A DNA stretch of 6,734 bases, taken from the NCBI GenBank assembly GCA_905373315.1, contig CAJPSL010000025.1, forward strand, positions 1-6,734. Reading direction: 5' to 3'. Of this stretch, positions 1 through 6,124 are shown piece by piece. The stretch's first letter is position 1, and each line of letters begins with the position of its first letter. The notes under the pieces are model-generated. The model saw only the letters and a program-made list of their open reading frames with translations. It was not told the DNA's origin and did not search any database. Position numbers and translations under genes: made by a program. The DNA is from Candidatus Saccharimonadota bacterium. GTDB taxonomy: Bacteria; Patescibacteriota; Saccharimonadia; Saccharimonadales; Saccharimonadaceae.

Positions 1-368
1 AACAATATCGTGACAATGGCGATCAACTGGACAATGATCCACGCATCACTCGGTTGGGGCGATTTCTCCGGGCAACCTCGCTGGACGAATTACCGCAACT
101 ACTGAATGTCGTCAAAGGTGATATCTCACTAGTTGGTCCACGGGCTTTGATTCCTCAAGAGATCAATCAATACAAACGTAAAGATACCATTTTGGCGGTT
201 AAATCAGGCTTGACTGGTTTGGCGCAGGTGTCTGGCAGGCGTGATATTAGTTTTGAGGAGCGACGTCAGCTTGATGTGTACTATGTACAGAATTGGTCGT
301 TGTGGTTGGATATTCGTATTTTGGTAAAGACGTTTGGGATGGTGCTGTTTCAGCGGGGAGCTCGGTGA
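1..368 (+). CDS. Polyprenyl-phosphate sugar-1-phosphate transferase, C-terminal part (5' end outside window)
   Basis: The frame is open from base 3, giving 121 C-terminal residues before a TGA at 366-368; the true start lies upstream. The visible part is the C-terminal half of the bacterial sugar transferase domain (PF02397; WbaP/WcaJ/PglC class). It shows the family blocks [12 protein letters not shown], then TSLDELPQL, then DISLVGPR and [12 protein letters not shown], and ends near the usual C-terminus. Known members transfer a hexose-1-phosphate from a UDP-sugar to undecaprenyl phosphate at the cytoplasmic membrane face, which is the first committed step of capsule, O-antigen or wall-glycopolymer synthesis. 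The usual VGPRP block reads VGPRA here. The sugar cannot be told from this part, and it is unclear whether an N-terminal multi-helix region is present. It overlaps the next gene by one base (TGATG), so the two are probably translationally coupled. Confidence 0.93.
   Translation, partial: QYRDNGDQLDNDPRITRLGRFLRATSLDELPQLLNVVKGDISLVGPRALIPQEINQYKRKDTILAVKSGLTGLAQVSGRRDISFEERRQLDVYYVQNWSLWLDIRILVKTFGMVLFQRGAR
355..360 (+). promoter_or_regulatory. Ribosome binding site that fixes the start of the GT4 gene
   Basis: GGGGAG ends 7 nt before ATG 368. It lies inside the last codons of the sugar transferase gene and favours ATG 368 over the in-frame TTG at 293. Confidence 0.7.
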
Positions 369-1507
369 TGGCTTCTGAGAGTTCGGAAGTGCCGCGCGTT
401 GCCATTGTTTGTGATTGGTTGACAACCTATGGCGGAGCAGAGAAAGTAGTCAAATCGATCCATGAATTATTCCCTGATGCACCCATTTTTACCTCGCAAT
501 ATTCTCGCAAGCAGATAAATTGGTTTGATGATTGCCAAGTTCATGTTGGTTGGGTGAATATCTTTCCTGCTCGCCTCAGGAAAATTTTGGCAGTACCCAG
601 GGCGCTCTATTTCAATCGATTACATCGTCGGTTACGGCAGTATGACATCATCATCACCGTTTGTACGGCAGAAAGTAAGGGTATCAAACTTTATCCATAC
701 CAGACAGGAATTTGCTATTTGCAAGGCCCGCCGACGCAGTATTTTTGGGGGATGTATGATGACTATGTCAAAAACCCTGGCTTTGGTAAACTGAACTTCA
801 TCGTACGGTTCTTTTTTAAGCTATTGGTTGGGCCTCTGCGCAAGATTGATTGGAAATTTGCCCAGCGACCAACGGTGCTGGTGGCTAACTCGTCGTATTC
901 AGCTGCCGAAACTAAAAAGTATTATAATCGGTCCGCTCAGGTATTGTTCCCACCGGTAGAAGTCGATAAATTTACTGTTGGCTCGGTTGCTAGTTCCAAA
1001 GAAGAATTTTTTATCACCACCTCTCGGCAGGTCAACTGGAAGCGCCTGGATATCGCTATTCAGGCGTGTCTGTTGTCAGGTAAGCGGCTGGTACTGGTGG
1101 GTGACGGCGCAGAACACGGCATTTTACAGCAACTGGCGGGAGATAGTCCACTCATTAGATTTATCCCGCGCATTGATAGTCCTGAGGAGTTGAATGCCTT
1201 GGTGTCCCAGGCAAAAGGATTTATTTTCCCAAGCATTGAGCCGTTTGGTATCGCGCCAATTGAAGCGCTGAGCGCTGGCGTGCCGGTGATCGCTTTGAAA
1301 CAAGGTGGGGCGCTGGACTATATTCACGAAGGGAAAAATGGCACGTTCTTTGACGAGCAGACAGTTGAAAGTTTGGTAGCGGCAATGCAGCGATTTGAAA
1401 ATATGACGTTTCATAAACAGCAGGTCTCGGCATCGGCGAAGGATTTTTCGGACGCGAGGTTTAAGCAGGAGCTACAGCGGATAGTTGATGATGCGACTAG
1501 TAAATAA
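368..1507 (+). CDS. GT4-family glycosyltransferase (379 aa)
   Basis: This is a retaining GT-B glycosyltransferase of family GT4, predicted to add a sugar from a nucleotide-sugar donor to the lipid-linked glycan on the cytoplasmic side of the membrane. The N-terminal acceptor half opens with a beta strand (VAIVCDWL) followed by the GGAEK loop at residues 22-26. The C-terminal donor half starts near residue 215 with TSRQVNWKR (about 218-226), which holds the basic residues expected to contact the donor diphosphate. It carries the EX7E motif as E291-PFGIAPI-E299, followed by SAGVPVIA and GG. The N-terminal layout resembles mannosyltransferases of the WbaZ kind, but the donor cannot be fixed from sequence. 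Starting at TTG 293 would add 25 residues that only shadow the upstream gene. ATG 368 has a well-placed Shine-Dalgarno site and a one-base overlap with the upstream stop. No signal peptide or clear membrane segment is seen. Confidence 0.93.
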   Translation: MASESSEVPRVAIVCDWLTTYGGAEKVVKSIHELFPDAPIFTSQYSRKQINWFDDCQVHVGWVNIFPARLRKILAVPRALYFNRLHRRLRQYDIIITVCTAESKGIKLYPYQTGICYLQGPPTQYFWGMYDDYVKNPGFGKLNFIVRFFFKLLVGPLRKIDWKFAQRPTVLVANSSYSAAETKKYYNRSAQVLFPPVEVDKFTVGSVASSKEEFFITTSRQVNWKRLDIAIQACLLSGKRLVLVGDGAEHGILQQLAGDSPLIRFIPRIDSPEELNALVSQAKGFIFPSIEPFGIAPIEALSAGVPVIALKQGGALDYIHEGKNGTFFDEQTVESLVAAMQRFENMTFHKQQVSASAKDFSDARFKQELQRIVDDATSK

Positions 1508-2927
1508 ACTAAGACAAAGTTTGCCGTCGTGGCTGGCAGCAGCTAGCGTCACGGAGAAGCTAGTGCTATTAGCCCCCGTTGCGCTGTGGTTTTCGTATTT
1601 TCCCACTATATCTTTTGGTCGGCAAAGCGGTACGAATTTGGAACTATCAATCGCCGTCATTTACGCAGTAGTTTTGGCACTAGTGGGATTGCCGCAAATC
1701 TGGAATCGTCGACAATTTCTCTGGCAGCAAAAGGCCGTCTGGTTACTAGCTATGTTTGTGGGCTGGAATCTCCTCAGTATCATCTGGTCGGTCAATCCAC
1801 TACGGTCAATTCTCGTAAGCGGCCTCTGGAGCGTGTTATTTCTCGATTTTTTGGTGATATATAGCCTGCCGTCGCTCAAGAAAATGGTTAGTCCACTGAT
1901 GAGCGTTACTGTTATGACCGCGGTAGTGATGAGTTTGCTGGCAATTGTGCAGGTTGTATACGGCGCTTGGTTTGACTGGGGCTTGTGCAATGGGTGTGTG
2001 GCCCGAGGATTTGGGTTTGTGCGCCCCAGTGGTTTTGCTATTGAACCACAGTTTTTTGGGAGCCTATTGATCGCGCCAATTTTACTAGTCTCCTACCGAC
2101 TACTACAAAACAAAGCCACGAAATATGACATAGTTGCTCTCTGTTTGATGTTCGTGGCGCTATACCTCACACTGAGCCGCGGCGCACTGTATGCAGTGAC
2201 GGCGGCGGTACTAGTGCAGGTAGTACTGGTACATTGGCGTACATCGACCAACTGGCTACGGTCCGCAACTGTGGTTATCGCGGTGCTAGTGGGGAGCTTT
2301 ACCTTTGGTATGATGTGGCACGGAGTCTTTACACAGCTTAACCCCAGGGTAGCTGACGGGTTTTATCAATCAATCACCAAATCGATTAACCATCTGTCAC
2401 TTGGAAAAATCAACTTACCAAACCTAGCGCCTCAACAACCGTCTCAAGAGAGTACTACAAAACCTACCTCTCAAGAGGTAACACCAGCCTCGCCGCCGAA
2501 AGCAGTGTTTGATGGCTATGTCGCGAAGTCGACAGAGGAGCGAACTAATATGTCACAACTCGCTTTGAGTGTTTGGACGAAGAACCCAACGCAATTTCTC
2601 TTTGGGGTTGGCGCAGGCGGCGCAGGACGTGCTATTTTTCAACAATCTGGCAAGACGAGTGGCGAATTTGAAATTGTCCAAAATGAATTCTTGTCTGTGG
2701 CAGTGGAATTGGGGATTGTAGGTGTTGTATTATTGACATCTCTACTGCTGGCTTTGTGTCGAAAAATGTCCGTCAAAAAAGCGCTGGCGTGGCCGATTGT
2801 ACTAGGGTTTGTCCTCCAGTGGATGTTCTTTTCAGGGCTACCAAACGCGCTTCATATTTATTTTGTTGCGATGCTTATGTTTGCTATAATAGATAGAGTT
2901 GATGAAAAAGCCGAATATATCAGTTGA
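1488..2927 (+). CDS. O-antigen ligase/polymerase family membrane protein (Wzy_C), 479 aa
   Basis: A very hydrophobic protein with about 12 predicted membrane helices (roughly residues 25-42, 53-70, 84-101, 110-126, 135-158, 190-206, 214-230, 233-249, 258-278, 409-424, 433-450 and 454-469). The helix-embedded LTLSRGALYA block (SRG at 230-232) and, after a large outer loop, VQNEFLSVAVELGIVG (about 397-412) are the marks of the Wzy_C/WaaL family (PF04932). Members join lipid-linked glycans on the outer membrane face, as polymerases or ligases. With no lipopolysaccharide gene here and an LCP gene next door, polymerase is the more likely role. The outer loop at about 280-400 contains a P/T/S/Q-rich stretch at 314-339. 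C167 and C170 form a CxxC between helices 5 and 6. The rare Leu codon CTA is frequent. The start is ATG 1488 (ATG 1491 and TTG 1485 also possible); the gene overlaps the GT4 gene by 20 nt and has only a weak purine stretch upstream. Confidence 0.88.
   Translation: MMRLVNKLRQSLPSWLAAASVTEKLVLLAPVALWFSYFPTISFGRQSGTNLELSIAVIYAVVLALVGLPQIWNRRQFLWQQKAVWLLAMFVGWNLLSIIWSVNPLRSILVSGLWSVLFLDFLVIYSLPSLKKMVSPLMSVTVMTAVVMSLLAIVQVVYGAWFDWGLCNGCVARGFGFVRPSGFAIEPQFFGSLLIAPILLVSYRLLQNKATKYDIVALCLMFVALYLTLSRGALYAVTAAVLVQVVLVHWRTSTNWLRSATVVIAVLVGSFTFGMMWHGVFTQLNPRVADGFYQSITKSINHLSLGKINLPNLAPQQPSQESTTKPTSQEVTPASPPKAVFDGYVAKSTEERTNMSQLALSVWTKNPTQFLFGVGAGGAGRAIFQQSGKTSGEFEIVQNEFLSVAVELGIVGVVLLTSLLLALCRKMSVKKALAWPIVLGFVLQWMFFSGLPNALHIYFVAMLMFAIIDRVDEKAEYIS
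2863..2890 (+). promoter_or_regulatory. Possible internal promoter for the LCP gene, extended -10 type
   Basis: TGCTATAAT (2882-2890) is a perfect extended -10 element (TGn plus TATAAT). TTGTTG at 2863-2868 is a poor -35 with a 16-bp spacer. Initiation would be expected near 2897, about 5 nt before ATG 2902. The element lies inside wzy-like codons, so chance cannot be excluded. Confidence 0.45.
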
Positions 2928-4602
2928 TGGTTTCATTCCTGCTGGTCGACGACCAGAGCGAGTCGGGAACAAACCCGGTGCTGACGCTCCGAGGCGAGTG
3001 GGCAGACCGGTGGCTATTGATGGTATGCAGCCACGCACGCCAGTTGCTCCGCAGCATTTTCAGCAGCCACAGCAATTGCAGCGGCCATTTTCTGAAGATA
3101 ATGATATACAGGCCGGTCTGCGAGAAATTGACCATCAGCCACCTCGACCAGTCCGACCAGAACCGGATAAGAAAGAGCAGAAGCGCCTCAAAGCAGAAAA
3201 GAAGCTCGAAAAGATCAATAAAAAGCGTGAGAAAAAGAACAAAAAACCGCTGTCATTTGAGCAGTTTAAAAAGCGACGGCTCATCAGGCGCATTATACTG
3301 ATAATATTAATTCCACTGCTGATATTTTTGGGCTTTCAGGCGTGGCGATTATACAACAATCTGTCGCGAGTTGTTGGCGGAGATATCCTTGGATTGTTCA
3401 CGAAAACCCGCCTCAAGCAGGACGATAATGGCCGCACAAATGTTTTAATTTTTGGTACGTCGCCTGACGGCTGGGAAGGCGCTGATTTGGCTGATTCGAT
3501 CATGGTATTGTCCTACCATCAAGACAATAAGGACGCCTACACTGTGTCTCTGCCGCGAGACCTTTACGTCAAGCACACCTGCCAGTCTTGGCTGAAAACT
3601 ACCGCCGGAAAGCTTAACGAGAGTTATGGCTGTGGTAAACAAGACGCCAAAGACAGCGGGAAGGATCAAGCTGCTAGTGAACAGGCTGGACAAGCAGAGA
3701 TCGCTAAAACTGCGCAAGAAGTATTGGGTATGGAAATCCACTACAAAGTGCACGCAAACTGGCGCGTTCTTACCGAGGTGGTTAATGCACTTGGTGGAAT
3801 TGACGTGAAGGTTGAGGCTTATGACGGCTCATCGATGGTGTATGACGTGGCTACAAAGATTCGATACCGCAATGGCGAAACGGTTCATATGAACGGTGAG
3901 CAAGCTCTGGCGTTTAGCCGTGCTCGTGGTAGCGCTGGAGGAATTGGGCTGAGCGGCGGTAACTTTGACCGTGAGCGCAACCAGCAAAAAATTATCAAAG
4001 CCATCGTCGAGAAAGCCAAAACGTCCAACAAAGCAGATTTCAATGTCATGATGGGGATTATCGATGCGCTAGGCAATAACATTAATACCAACTTTGAAAC
4101 CAAAGAAATGCAGACCATCATTGAAATTTTGAAGGAGTTTAATGCGGAAAAGATTGTCTCAATACCACTGGTTGACGAGAAAAATAAGGTGCAGCTACTG
4201 ACGACTTCCAATATCGCGGGTGCTAGTGTGGTGGTGCCGACCGCTGGAACCTACAACTACACGGCCATTAAAAACTATGTCAAAAAACGCATTAGCCCAA
4301 CAGCTGAGATGAATGAAGAGGCGAGACTGGTGATATTGAATGGTTCTGGTATCGCGGGTGTAGCAGCCGCTGAACAGACAAAGTTAACTAAGCAAGAGTT
4401 AAATGTGGTCCAGGTGGGTAACTATCCAGGCGGCGTCCAAGCCAAACATACCATCTACGACCTAAGTAACGGCACAAAGCCAAAGACTATCGAAAAGTTG
4501 AAGCAGACCTATGGTACTAATGTTGTGACCACCATCCCACCGACTATTAGTAAATATAACGCCGACATCGTCATCGTTCTGGGTACAGAAAACCAGCGGT
4601 AG
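2902..4602 (+). CDS. LCP (LytR-CpsA-Psr) family wall-glycopolymer transferase with LytR_C domain (566 aa)
   Basis: LCP enzymes move polyprenyl-linked glycopolymers (teichoic acid, capsule, arabinogalactan) onto cell-wall peptidoglycan outside the membrane. Order of parts: a long cytoplasmic, Pro/Gln/Arg-rich then Lys-rich tail (1-129); one membrane helix (about 131-149); the LCP domain (about 178-365); and a LytR_C domain (PF13399, about 474-565, starting ARLVILNGSG). Visible LCP residues are D198 in ADS, R219-D220 in SLPRD, R340 and R342 in FSRAR, and D356, R357 and R359 in FDRERNQQ. These match the conserved Asp/Arg set that binds Mg-pyrophosphate and the lipid. The only two cysteines, C227 and C244, lie in the outer LCP domain. 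ATG 2902 overlaps the wzy-like gene by 26 nt. No good Shine-Dalgarno site precedes it, so translation may depend on coupling or on a very short leader. The roughly 128-residue cytoplasmic tail is long for the family. Confidence 0.95.
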   Translation: MKKPNISVDGFIPAGRRPERVGNKPGADAPRRVGRPVAIDGMQPRTPVAPQHFQQPQQLQRPFSEDNDIQAGLREIDHQPPRPVRPEPDKKEQKRLKAEKKLEKINKKREKKNKKPLSFEQFKKRRLIRRIILIILIPLLIFLGFQAWRLYNNLSRVVGGDILGLFTKTRLKQDDNGRTNVLIFGTSPDGWEGADLADSIMVLSYHQDNKDAYTVSLPRDLYVKHTCQSWLKTTAGKLNESYGCGKQDAKDSGKDQAASEQAGQAEIAKTAQEVLGMEIHYKVHANWRVLTEVVNALGGIDVKVEAYDGSSMVYDVATKIRYRNGETVHMNGEQALAFSRARGSAGGIGLSGGNFDRERNQQKIIKAIVEKAKTSNKADFNVMMGIIDALGNNINTNFETKEMQTIIEILKEFNAEKIVSIPLVDEKNKVQLLTTSNIAGASVVVPTAGTYNYTAIKNYVKKRISPTAEMNEEARLVILNGSGIAGVAAAEQTKLTKQELNVVQVGNYPGGVQAKHTIYDLSNGTKPKTIEKLKQTYGTNVVTTIPPTISKYNADIVIVLGTENQR

Positions 4603-4615
4603 GAATCCGCTGGTT
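4591..4615 (-). terminator. Hairpin terminator between convergent LCP and galE genes
   Basis: AACCAGCGG (4591-4599) pairs perfectly with CCGCTGGTT (4607-4615) around a 7-nt loop. Read on the minus strand, the stem runs into TTTTCTGT, a fair U-tract, so it best serves galE. On the plus strand the hairpin is followed by GTAGGTTAG, which is not U-rich, so it would be weaker for the LCP operon. The LCP stop codon TAG (4600-4602) begins the loop. Confidence 0.65.
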
Positions 4616-4637
4616 GTAGGTTAGACGCTGATGGTTA

Positions 4638-5651
4638 TTATGACTGGTAGCCGTTTGGATTGTTACTTTGCCAGTTCCAGGTGTCTTGGCAGGCTTGCTC
4701 AACAGACAACTCAGCTTTCCAGTTGAGCTCTCGTTGGGCTTTGTCACAGTTGGCATAGCAAGCCGCCAAATCACCAGGGCGACGAGGCTTGATGACGTAA
4801 GGAATGTCATGACCAGAGGCTTGAGAGAACGCCTTGATGATTTCTAGAACAGAGGTGCCCTGGCCAGTACCAAGGTTATAGATATTCACGCCTGACTGCA
4901 TGTGTTCTAGTGCTGCCACGTGACCACGCGCCAAATCGACTACGTGGATATAGTCACGCACACCGGTGCCATCAGGTGTGTCATAGTCATCACCAAATAC
5001 GCCAACCTCATTCAATTTACCAACTGCCACTTGCGCAACGTATGGTAGTAGGTTGTTTGGAATGCCGTTTGGATCTTCACCAATGGTCCCCGATGCGTGT
5101 GCGCCGATTGGGTTGAAATAGCGCAAAATAGACACTTCCAGCTCTGGGTTAGTAACTGCGGCGTCTTGCAAAATCTGCTCAATCATGAACTTAGTTTGGC
5201 CATATGGATTGGTGATTCCTCGACCGGTTGGTGATTCTTCTGTCAGTGGCAGAGACTCTGGATTGCCATAGACGGTGGCTGAACTGGAGAAAACAATTTT
5301 GTTAACATGATGTTTTTGCATGGTTTCCAAAAGAACCAGGCTTGAAACGAGATTATTGTCATAATATTCCAGCGGTTTAGCGACCGATTCGCCAACAGCT
5401 TTAAACCCAGCAAAATGAATGACGGCATCAATCTGTTGGTTAGTAAATACCTCTTCTAGCGCTGCTTTGTCACGTACGTCTGCTTTCACAAACGGAATAG
5501 TCGTTTTGGTAATATCTTCGATGCGTCGTATCACTTCCGCTGAGCTGTTTGATAGATCGTCCATAATGACGACATTATGTCCGCTTTGGATGAGTTCAAT
5601 GGCAGTGTGAGAACCAATATACCCGGCGCCACCAGTTAACAAAATCTTCAT
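4638..5651 (-). CDS. galE: UDP-glucose/UDP-N-acetylglucosamine 4-epimerase (GalE type, 337 aa)
   Basis: An extended short-chain dehydrogenase that uses bound NAD to invert C4 of UDP-sugars in the cytoplasm. It has the Rossmann motif GGAGYIG (G7-x-x-G10-x-x-G13), catalytic S124 in SSSATVYG, and Y150-x3-K154 in NPYGQTK. Its length matches E. coli GalE (338 aa) from end to end, including the NPNGY C-terminus. The position aligned with E. coli Tyr299 is Cys298 (GDLAACYAN), as in human GALE (C307). In studied enzymes a small residue here opens the pocket to N-acetylated sugars, so this enzyme probably makes both UDP-Gal and UDP-GalNAc. The start has a full AGGAGG 9 nt upstream. The gene converges on the polysaccharide operon and is divergent from the LexA-like gene. 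It may feed donors to the neighbouring transferases, although it is a separate transcription unit. Confidence 0.97.
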   Translation of the reverse strand: MKILLTGGAGYIGSHTAIELIQSGHNVVIMDDLSNSSAEVIRRIEDITKTTIPFVKADVRDKAALEEVFTNQQIDAVIHFAGFKAVGESVAKPLEYYDNNLVSSLVLLETMQKHHVNKIVFSSSATVYGNPESLPLTEESPTGRGITNPYGQTKFMIEQILQDAAVTNPELEVSILRYFNPIGAHASGTIGEDPNGIPNNLLPYVAQVAVGKLNEVGVFGDDYDTPDGTGVRDYIHVVDLARGHVAALEHMQSGVNIYNLGTGQGTSVLEIIKAFSQASGHDIPYVIKPRRPGDLAACYANCDKAQRELNWKAELSVEQACQDTWNWQSNNPNGYQS

Positions 5652-5660
5652 CTTTATTAT

Positions 5661-5666
5661 CCTCCT
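5661..5666 (-). promoter_or_regulatory. Strong ribosome binding site of galE
   Basis: CCTCCT on the plus strand reads AGGAGG on the galE strand, 9 nt before ATG 5651. This full Shine-Dalgarno site contrasts with the weak or absent sites before the LCP and gtrA genes. Confidence 0.85.
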
Positions 5667-5706
5667 ATTTGGTTGTATTATAAGTATAGCAAGGAATAGA
5701 ACATAT
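5667..5706. promoter_or_regulatory. Divergent promoter region, galE / LexA-like gene
   Basis: Only 55 bp separate the two start codons. Minus-strand TATAAT lies at 5682-5677, and plus-strand TATAAG at 5679-5684 shares the palindromic core TTATAA (5678-5683). No convincing -35 is seen for either direction; the best plus-strand match is TTTATT at 5653-5658, paired with TATTAT at 5676-5681. AAGGA (5691-5695) is a weak, rather distant ribosome binding site for ATG 5707. Confidence 0.45.
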
Positions 5707-6063
5707 ATGAAACTAACGAAAAAGCAAAAACAACTACTCGATTTTATCGAAGGATTTATCAGCGGACAGGGATATAGTCCGACCTTTCGAGAGATAATGC
5801 AAGCTTTAGGCTATAAATCAGTCTCGACGGTAGCTAAGCACATTGACGGTTTGGTGGCACAAGGAGCCTTGATCAAGCGAGAGGGTAAAGCCAGGTCGTT
5901 GGAGCTTGGTATCAATCACGAGGTTGCTGCTACTGGCGCGACCAAGCCATGGTGGTATCATCTGGAACAAGAAGCCGAAAAACGTGAAGCCGTGGCGGAT
6001 GAGGCGGCTCATGAGGAGGCGGTTATCTTGAGAAAAGCGTTAGATATTGTCAAAGGTGCCTGA
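5707..6063 (+). CDS. LexA-type DNA-binding domain protein without S24 peptidase domain (118 aa)
   Basis: Residues 1-67 match the LexA N-terminal winged-helix domain (PF01726): LTKKQKQLLDFIEGF, then GYSPTFREIMQALGY, then the recognition-helix region SVSTVAKHIDGL, and the wing ending near KARSLEL. Canonical LexA is about 200-230 aa and adds an S24 domain with a Ser/Lys dyad for RecA-stimulated self-cleavage. That domain is absent: the protein ends after a Glu/Ala-rich, probably helical tail (about 85-117) preceded by PWWYHL (81-86). The TGA at 6061 is followed within 25 nt by the tRNA promoter, so no frameshifted remainder is present. It is likely a small transcriptional regulator, possibly of itself and galE, which share a short divergent promoter. 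Its target and any link to SOS control are unknown. Calling it LexA itself would be misleading. Confidence 0.85.
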   Translation: MKLTKKQKQLLDFIEGFISGQGYSPTFREIMQALGYKSVSTVAKHIDGLVAQGALIKREGKARSLELGINHEVAATGATKPWWYHLEQEAEKREAVADEAAHEEAVILRKALDIVKGA

Positions 6064-6082
6064 TATACCGTTAATTCAGTTC

Positions 6083-6111
6083 TTTACAATAATGTCATGA
6101 TACGGTACAAT
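6083..6111 (+). promoter_or_regulatory. Promoter of tRNA-Asn
   Basis: TTTACA (6083-6088) and TACAAT (6106-6111) are separated by 17 bp; each matches the sigma-70 consensus at 5 of 6 bases. Initiation would fall near 6118, just before the mature tRNA 5' end at 6125. This is the best promoter in the window. Confidence 0.75.
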
Positions 6112-6124
6112 AGCAATACGGTAT

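Noticed and set aside
293..367. N-terminal extension of the GT4 gene to TTG 293
   Set aside because: The extra 25 residues lie fully within the sugar transferase gene in another frame and match no GT4 N-terminus. ATG 368 has GGGGAG 7 nt upstream.
1441..2900. Excess of CTAG/ACTAGT in the wzy-like gene as a sign of horizontal transfer
   Set aside because: It largely follows from frequent CTA leucine codons in a Leu-rich membrane protein, and ACTAGT also occurs at about 129 and 1496. Too few counts to claim foreign origin.
4910..5610. Open frames on the plus strand opposite galE
   Set aside because: Their products have no recognisable domain, the starts lack ribosome binding sites, and the galE frame is intact throughout with all catalytic residues.
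5699..5710. Possible Gram-positive LexA (SOS) box beginning GAACATAT
   Set aside because: Only the GAAC half-site is present; the expected GTTC partner reads ATGA, so the palindrome fails, and it overlaps the start codon.
6065..6124. ATACGGTA direct repeats (6100-6107, 6116-6123) and an inverted ATACCGT (6065-6071) around the tRNA promoter
   Set aside because: The copies are short, and one overlaps the -10 by only two bases. Spacing gives no clear operator or hairpin, so chance is likely in this AT-rich gap.
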